Shown here one piece after another: positions 33,682-38,261 of a stretch of 38,261 nucleotides of DNA. The DNA lies in assembly GCA_947165505.1 (NCBI GenBank), contig CAMVAT010000030.1, positions 1 to 38,261 of the forward strand. The letters are read 5' to 3'. The DNA comes from an uncultured Prevotellaceae bacterium. Its GTDB lineage: Bacteria; Bacteroidota; Bacteroidia; Bacteroidales; Bacteroidaceae. The position numbers and the translations under genes are program-made. Each line of letters opens with the position of its first letter. The stretch's first letter is position 1. The notes below the pieces were generated by a model. It was given only the letters and a program-made list of their open reading frames with translations. It had not been told where the DNA came from and did not search any database.

Positions 33682-35748
33682 TTATATCGATATATTACCG
33701 GTTGAGAGTGTATAAATCGTTTCGTCGCCGCAGATATTGCGGATTTTCATGCGGAGAGGTTTCAGGTCGCACTTGATGGAGGCATCCCAGAAGTCTTGCG
33801 TCTTCTTTCCGTTTAGAATCACGTAGCCCAGGCGGTCAATCTTTACTTCTGCGTCACTGTGCCAGGGGGCTTGCTTGTCGGCGGTAGAGCAGTCGAGGCT
33901 GAGCCACTCGATGGTTTCCAGTCCCTCATCACTGATCTCAATAGGCTTGAACATCTTGGCTTTGCCTTTGGCATTTTGTGCGAGCACCTGTTGTTGGCCT
34001 TTTAGGTTCACTTCCTCTATCTTGCGCAGCACACGGTCGCTGTGGAAACTCTTCAGTTCCACCTTCCAACCTTTGAACAGGTTGTCTTGGGTTTCCGTCA
34101 GTTCCCATTCTGCTTCGTCTTCCACCACCACTTCATCCAGCACTTGCTTCAGGTCGCGCAGTTCTATCTCGATAGTTGTTTGATTGTTCTGCTCCTTGAT
34201 AAACTGCTCTATCTCGTCGCGGTCGGTGATGTCGATGTAATAGACGATGACCCGCTTGGTGTCCTCTGGCAGGTCGGGCAATGCCTCACGGATGATGCGA
34301 TTCATGAGCACCTTGTCGAGTAGGCGCGTCGAGCTATCCATCAGGTTAGGCAGATAGACGGGCATCATGCCGTGCTGGGTATCTACGATGCTGCCTTCCC
34401 AGAATTTGTCCAGTGCATCTTCATTGCGCAGACCTTTTATCAGGCTCTTCAGTTTGTCCATTGTCTGAACGGGGTTGCGATAGAGCGATACGCCGTCTTT
34501 TACTTCCAAGACATCAAACTCGGCCTTGGCAGCCAATAACCGGTCTCTTGCTGTCTGAATGCTGTTGATGCCGATGTCGCAGTGGATGAAGCGACGGCCT
34601 AACTTATGGGCTACAGCAGCTGTCACACCACTGCCGCCAAAGAAATCGGCAACAAGCATTCCCTCATTTGAACTGGCCTTGATGATTCGCTCTAATAGAG
34701 CTTCGGGTTTCTGAGTTGCGTAATCTACTCGTTCCTCTGCTTGGGAATTAACTGCATTGATGTCAGTCCACATGGATTGAACTGGCATCCCGGGTAATTC
34801 ATCCAAATAAACTTTTGATCGTATACCTCCATTCTTTGTAAAATGTAAGCGTCCCTCTTTATCAAGGCGTTTCATCGTCTCTAATGGCATTCTCCATAGA
34901 GAACGGCATCCTTTATATTCGTAATCATATCCACCACCTTGAAGTCCCTTTGCTGTCAAGTTTCCGCTATCCCACTTTCTGCCATCAGGATCTGTATTTG
35001 AAAAACGAGCCAAGTAAGATTCTTCATAATCCTGATATGTCGTGTTAAACGTATATCCTGACTGCGATTTAGTATAGAAGAAGATACAATCGAAATTATT
35101 TCCATAGAATTCTGCATCACTATGAGCCGTCGCTCTTTTCCAGATGATTTCGTTCCTAAAGTTATCTTCACCAAAGATTTCGTCCATCAGAATCTTTACG
35201 TAATGCCCTATATGATAATCCAAATGCACATAAATACTTGCCTCCTCACTCATAACGCTCTTCATCGCCATGAGGTTTTCGTACATCCAGTTTAGGTAGC
35301 GTTCCTTATCCCAAATGTCACCATACATTTTCTCTTCGAATGCACGTATCTCGTCTATGTCGAGATTCTTTTCTATCTGCGCCATTAACTGGGCCACCTT
35401 TGGGTTGCGACGAATATACACCTTCTTGGCGTAGTCGGCACCACTGGCAAAGGGAGGGTCGATATATACGAGGTCAACCTGAATGCCCTTGTCTTTAAGA
35501 TAGGCGCAAGCCGACAGACACTCGCCACGAATCACCATGTTTTCAGACGGGGATTGCAAATCACCGTCAGCATGGGTGCCAATCTGCTCTTTCAGCTCCA
35601 TCTCGTAGAGTGGCATGCCATGCTGCACGTGCTCCACGACCTGGTCGTTGTCACGATAGCGCAACACGCGCTTGGTGCGGACAAAATTGTCTAATACAGC
35701 TTGTCCTTCAAGCGTATTGGGAAAATAGGGGACATATTTTATAGCCAT
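33682..35748 (-). CDS. mod: Type III restriction-modification system methyltransferase (Mod)
   Basis: A 688-residue DNA adenine-N6 methyltransferase of beta class, recognised by motif order: IV (DPPF, 97-100) before I (DFFGGSG, 368-374). Other supports are NEIIWKRA, the YATQKPEALLERII stretch just before motif I, and RRFIHCDIG after it. It would supply both protective methylation and DNA recognition for the complex with Res. The recognition part lies between the two motifs. That middle portion (about 34650-35250) is clearly more A/T-rich (32-33% GC in two hand-counted 60-base lines) than the C-terminal portion (52% in one line). This suggests exchange of the recognition domain. The start lies two bases after the rhuM-like stop. 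Confidence 0.93.
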   Translation of the reverse strand: MAIKYVPYFPNTLEGQAVLDNFVRTKRVLRYRDNDQVVEHVQHGMPLYEMELKEQIGTHADGDLQSPSENMVIRGECLSACAYLKDKGIQVDLVYIDPPFASGADYAKKVYIRRNPKVAQLMAQIEKNLDIDEIRAFEEKMYGDIWDKERYLNWMYENLMAMKSVMSEEASIYVHLDYHIGHYVKILMDEIFGEDNFRNEIIWKRATAHSDAEFYGNNFDCIFFYTKSQSGYTFNTTYQDYEESYLARFSNTDPDGRKWDSGNLTAKGLQGGGYDYEYKGCRSLWRMPLETMKRLDKEGRLHFTKNGGIRSKVYLDELPGMPVQSMWTDINAVNSQAEERVDYATQKPEALLERIIKASSNEGMLVADFFGGSGVTAAVAHKLGRRFIHCDIGINSIQTARDRLLAAKAEFDVLEVKDGVSLYRNPVQTMDKLKSLIKGLRNEDALDKFWEGSIVDTQHGMMPVYLPNLMDSSTRLLDKVLMNRIIREALPDLPEDTKRVIVYYIDITDRDEIEQFIKEQNNQTTIEIELRDLKQVLDEVVVEDEAEWELTETQDNLFKGWKVELKSFHSDRVLRKIEEVNLKGQQQVLAQNAKGKAKMFKPIEISDEGLETIEWLSLDCSTADKQAPWHSDAEVKIDRLGYVILNGKKTQDFWDASIKCDLKPLRMKIRNICGDETIYTLSTGNISI

Positions 35749-35750
35749 CG

Positions 35751-36158
35751 TTATTTCTTTTTATTGTTGTCTTTTATTCTTTTTTGCCCTTTCTTGATAT
35801 ACTCCTTCAGCACCATCGTTGCCCACTGACGGAATTGCACACCACGATAGGAATTGACACGATAGCCCACGCTGATAATCATGTCAAGGTTGTAGAACTC
35901 GACCAAATGAGTTTGCGTCTTTCCTTGTATAGCTCCATGCTGAGTGGTAGTTGCATTTTTTGCAACAACCACTTCTTTATCTAATTCTCCCGATTCAAAA
36001 ATATTCTTGATATGCCGCGAGATAGTAGATTTATTGCGCTGGAACAACTCTGCCATTTGGTCTAAGGTCAGCCACACGGTTTCATCATGTAGCGTAACCT
36101 CTATCTTCGACTCTCCATCGGGCGTTGTATATAGTATGATGCTTCCTTTGTCGTCCAT
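35751..36158 (-). CDS. Short RhuM-family (virulence RhuM-like) protein
   Basis: A 135-residue protein matching only the N-terminal part of RhuM proteins, which are usually over 300 residues. Visible blocks are SIILYTTPDGESKIEV, ETVWLTLDQMAELFQRNKSTISRHIKNIFESGEL and FYNLDMIISVGYRVNSYRGVQFRQWATMVLKEYI. The middle block looks like a helix-turn-helix. A lysine-rich tail then ends the protein, so it is truncated or a natural short form. It begins five bases after the res stop (an ATG at 36170 overlapping that stop is also possible) and ends two bases before mod. This places it inside the restriction-modification operon. RhuM proteins often accompany such systems; a regulatory role is inferred. 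Confidence 0.85.
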   Translation of the reverse strand: MDDKGSIILYTTPDGESKIEVTLHDETVWLTLDQMAELFQRNKSTISRHIKNIFESGELDKEVVVAKNATTTQHGAIQGKTQTHLVEFYNLDMIISVGYRVNSYRGVQFRQWATMVLKEYIKKGQKRIKDNNKKK

Positions 36159-36162
36159 AATC

Positions 36163-38261
36163 TTACACATTAAAGAAATCGTTGATGGCTGCAATGGTTT
36201 CCTTTCGGCGCTGCTCTGGGGGAATGGTATCTTCCAAATAGAGGAAGTCGAAACGCTGGTAGCCAAACTTGTCGTTGTTCTTCTTGACAAACTCTGACAT
36301 GAAGTCGAGCCTGTCCTTGAACTTGGCGGCAAAACCCTCGCCCTTGGTCTCTATGATGATCACCTTGTCTATCTGCTTCTGCTCATTGCGGCTGAGCAGC
36401 AAGAAGTCGGGCACGTATCTGCCGATATACCGCCAATTGCCAGCAACACGTTTGTAGCAATCAATCTTAAAGTCGGTCAGGGTATCGTCGCCATTGAAAT
36501 AGACTTCCAATGCTTTCTCCTTAATTAGAGGCAGAACCTCCTGAGACAGGAAATGTCTCTCCAAACTGCTGTCGAAGCGATAGGGCAGATAGTGGTAGGT
36601 CTGGCTACGCTCCGGATGCGGATCTGGCTTGGGATTGCGCAGTGCTGAAACATCTATGCCCAAAGTCTCCAGTTCTGCTATCTTAGCCTTCTGCTCTGCC
36701 GTCAACTCTTGCTGAGGGGGCTTTTCGTCCCACTCTATAATCTCGTGAACGGTCTGCTGGTCAGGAAAAAACTTTTCGTTATCCTCAACGGGTGATGTCA
36801 GCCGCTCAATCTGCAACAAACTGGCTTGTTCGGGGAGGATATCCTCTCTCGTTGTAAAGTCTCGCTGAGGTGCAAAGGCCTGACGGATCAGTGAGCGGAT
36901 GCGTTGGTGGTCGTATTTCCCATTCTCAATCAACATGCCATCTTTCTCAGTAGTAATCTTTGTGAAGATGGCCTGCAATTCAACGTTGCACTTTTTCAGG
37001 TCGGCCACCGTCACCATGCCGAAACTCTCCTTGGCTATCTGGTGGAGCCACCAGTGAAAGGATGTACGAATCACCTCTTTGCTTTCCTGCTCGACGGAGG
37101 CAATCAGATGGCCCTCCATATCCTGCTGATGAATCAGGGATATATCTGCCACGGCAAAAATGTCCTCGTTTTGCAATCGCTCAGCCGGGTCGTTGGCTTC
37201 GTCGATGACGAGGGTTTCATAGCTGACCTTCAGTTGGTAGAAGTCTATTGCAGGCACCTGCAGGTATTCCATTCGTGAGAAGCGGTCTATCTGTTCTGGC
37301 TCAACGTTAGGTTTGCTGCCAAACTCCTTCAGCGTGATGTTCTGCTGCTGTTGCAACTGGCGGTTCAGCTTCTCAGCATTAAACTTGTTGAGCCAGATGA
37401 GAGCGGTTTCCTGACCGTTCTTTGATACCTGACGCAGACAGCGGCAAGAGGTCTGGAGCACCATGTTCGTGGGACAGACACCCTTTTGTGGCAGGATGAC
37501 ACCTGTCAGGCTTTTGCAGTCCCATCCCTCCTTGCCAATCTGCACGAGGAGTACAATCTTGTACTTTGAGATAGATGTGTCGAGCGAGGCAAAAGCCGTC
37601 TCGGAACCCTCATGCTGTGGGTATTGCTTGTTTCCACCATGATAAGGCAGAATAGTGTCTGTGGGGTTGAGCCCGTAAGAGGCTACTATCTCTGACACCA
37701 AAGGATAGATGCTTTCTTCAAGCGTCTCAATCTGACCGCAGTAGATAGCCAGCTTAGCGCAAGTACCATTGGCATATATGGTATCGCGATACTTGTCGAG
37801 AAATTCGCGGACACCGTTGGCAACAATCGTCTGCGTGTCATTATCCTCAAACATTACTTCGGGGTTCTTCAGGAAGTTACCAATGCCCTCTACCAATGGG
37901 TAGTAATACACCACGTTGGCAAGGTCGGTATTCTTGATGGTCAGTGTTTCTGATATCTTCAGTGGTTCCGCGCTATCCAGATAGGGCGTTCCTGAGAAAC
38001 CGAGTACAGAATTGAACGTATGCTTCTCTGTCCATTTGCTGACCACCTGGCGGAGCTTGATTTCACCGTCGGCAGCATGATGCACCTCGTCGATATAGAC
38101 GGCTAAGTGGGGGATAGAACCTATGAGCTCACGCAGTTCGTTGGCCAACTCCATGCGCTTCAGTTCTTCTTCAGAAAAAAGCGAAGGATCTTGATTGCTT
38201 GTCAGTCGGTCGAGGATGACCTTCTCGGCATTGGTAATGGCTACCAATCCCATCAAGTCAT
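36163..38261 (-). CDS. res: Type III restriction enzyme subunit Res (5' end outside window)
   Basis: About 699 residues of the C-terminal part of a type III Res subunit are present; the start and Walker A lie beyond the right edge. The frame stays open to the last base, so this is a cut by the window, not a break. Helicase motifs seen are DEVHH (Walker B/DEAD-like), GFSGTPY (motif III) and QTSCRCLRQ (motif VI, Arg fingers). The C-terminal nuclease has RYVPDFLLL followed by VIIIETKGEGF, a PD...E-x-K site. It translocates on DNA and cuts unmethylated targets together with Mod. Gene order is res, rhuM-like, mod. Confidence 0.93.
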   Translation of the reverse strand, partial: DLMGLVAITNAEKVILDRLTSNQDPSLFSEEELKRMELANELRELIGSIPHLAVYIDEVHHAADGEIKLRQVVSKWTEKHTFNSVLGFSGTPYLDSAEPLKISETLTIKNTDLANVVYYYPLVEGIGNFLKNPEVMFEDNDTQTIVANGVREFLDKYRDTIYANGTCAKLAIYCGQIETLEESIYPLVSEIVASYGLNPTDTILPYHGGNKQYPQHEGSETAFASLDTSISKYKIVLLVQIGKEGWDCKSLTGVILPQKGVCPTNMVLQTSCRCLRQVSKNGQETALIWLNKFNAEKLNRQLQQQQNITLKEFGSKPNVEPEQIDRFSRMEYLQVPAIDFYQLKVSYETLVIDEANDPAERLQNEDIFAVADISLIHQQDMEGHLIASVEQESKEVIRTSFHWWLHQIAKESFGMVTVADLKKCNVELQAIFTKITTEKDGMLIENGKYDHQRIRSLIRQAFAPQRDFTTREDILPEQASLLQIERLTSPVEDNEKFFPDQQTVHEIIEWDEKPPQQELTAEQKAKIAELETLGIDVSALRNPKPDPHPERSQTYHYLPYRFDSSLERHFLSQEVLPLIKEKALEVYFNGDDTLTDFKIDCYKRVAGNWRYIGRYVPDFLLLSRNEQKQIDKVIIIETKGEGFAAKFKDRLDFMSEFVKKNNDKFGYQRFDFLYLEDTIPPEQRRKETIAAINDFFNV

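Noticed and set aside
36163..38261. Broken res gene
   Set aside because: The frame is open to the window edge; the missing N-terminal part is outside the window.

Overview
The window looks like chromosomal DNA of a Bacteroidales bacterium, most likely a Prevotellaceae (Prevotella/Segatella-type) gut or rumen species. The supporting signs are a SusC/SusD pair, Bacteroidetes promoters (a TTTG box about 19-22 bp upstream of TAnnTTTG) in front of many genes, secreted proteins with Prevotella-style C-terminal sorting-like tails, GH95 and GH28 enzymes, and an E. coli-like RhaD/AldA route for 6-deoxysugars. The genus is an inference; no rRNA gene is present.

Layout. 1-2452: a tandem repeat, an MFS sugar transporter and rhamnulose-1-phosphate aldolase (rhaD). 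2453-3145: mosaic repeats and a minus-strand tRNA-Ala-like gene. 3146-11630: SusC, SusD, a secreted four-module protein and a small peptide gene; two almost identical terminators close the two transcription units. 11875-13317: lactaldehyde dehydrogenase (aldA, minus). 13318-16013: two small PD-(D/E)XK 'GxxExxY' genes, each bracketed by inverted repeats, with an SGNH esterase between them. 16014-18035: a GH28 pectinase and a convergent zinc-ribbon membrane protein. 18212-19804: an AAA-ATPase/PD-(D/E)XK protein. 19805-20398: a gene-free repeat region with a 214-bp element ending in 30-bp inverted repeats. 20399-22502: a small peptide gene and a large fimbrillin/leucine-rich-like lipoprotein. 22627-24182: a Fic protein and an uncharacterised (AlkZ-related-like) protein. 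24296-26803: a GH95 alpha-L-fucosidase/galactosidase. 27045-28664: a paralogue of the AAA-ATPase/PD-(D/E)XK gene. 28837-30193: an outer-membrane barrel protein and a small secreted protein. 30352-31845: the frr-rsgA housekeeping operon. 31855-38261: a minus-strand array read in the order res (cut by the window end), short rhuM-like gene, mod, aldose-1-epimerase-like gene, secreted hypothetical gene.

How the genes fit together. SusC/SusD, GH28, the SGNH esterase and GH95 suggest uptake and trimming of pectin-type glycans carrying rhamnose and fucose/galactose. RhaD and AldA would process the resulting 6-deoxysugars through lactaldehyde to lactate. The genes are dispersed rather than in one compact polysaccharide utilisation locus (PUL), and no HTCS, ECF sigma or AraC regulator is visible. 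The right end is a type III restriction-modification locus.

The most distinctive feature is the repeat landscape. Several families recur between genes: heptamer (TTTAGGG-like) tracts, a GGACAGGGCRYGCCCTGTCC palindrome, polypyrimidine phrases, a duplicated terminator, and inverted repeats surrounding two small nuclease-like genes. Several genes end inside or right beside such repeats. The best candidate for an undescribed system is the pairing of GxxExxY nuclease-fold genes with flanking hairpin-forming inverted repeats.
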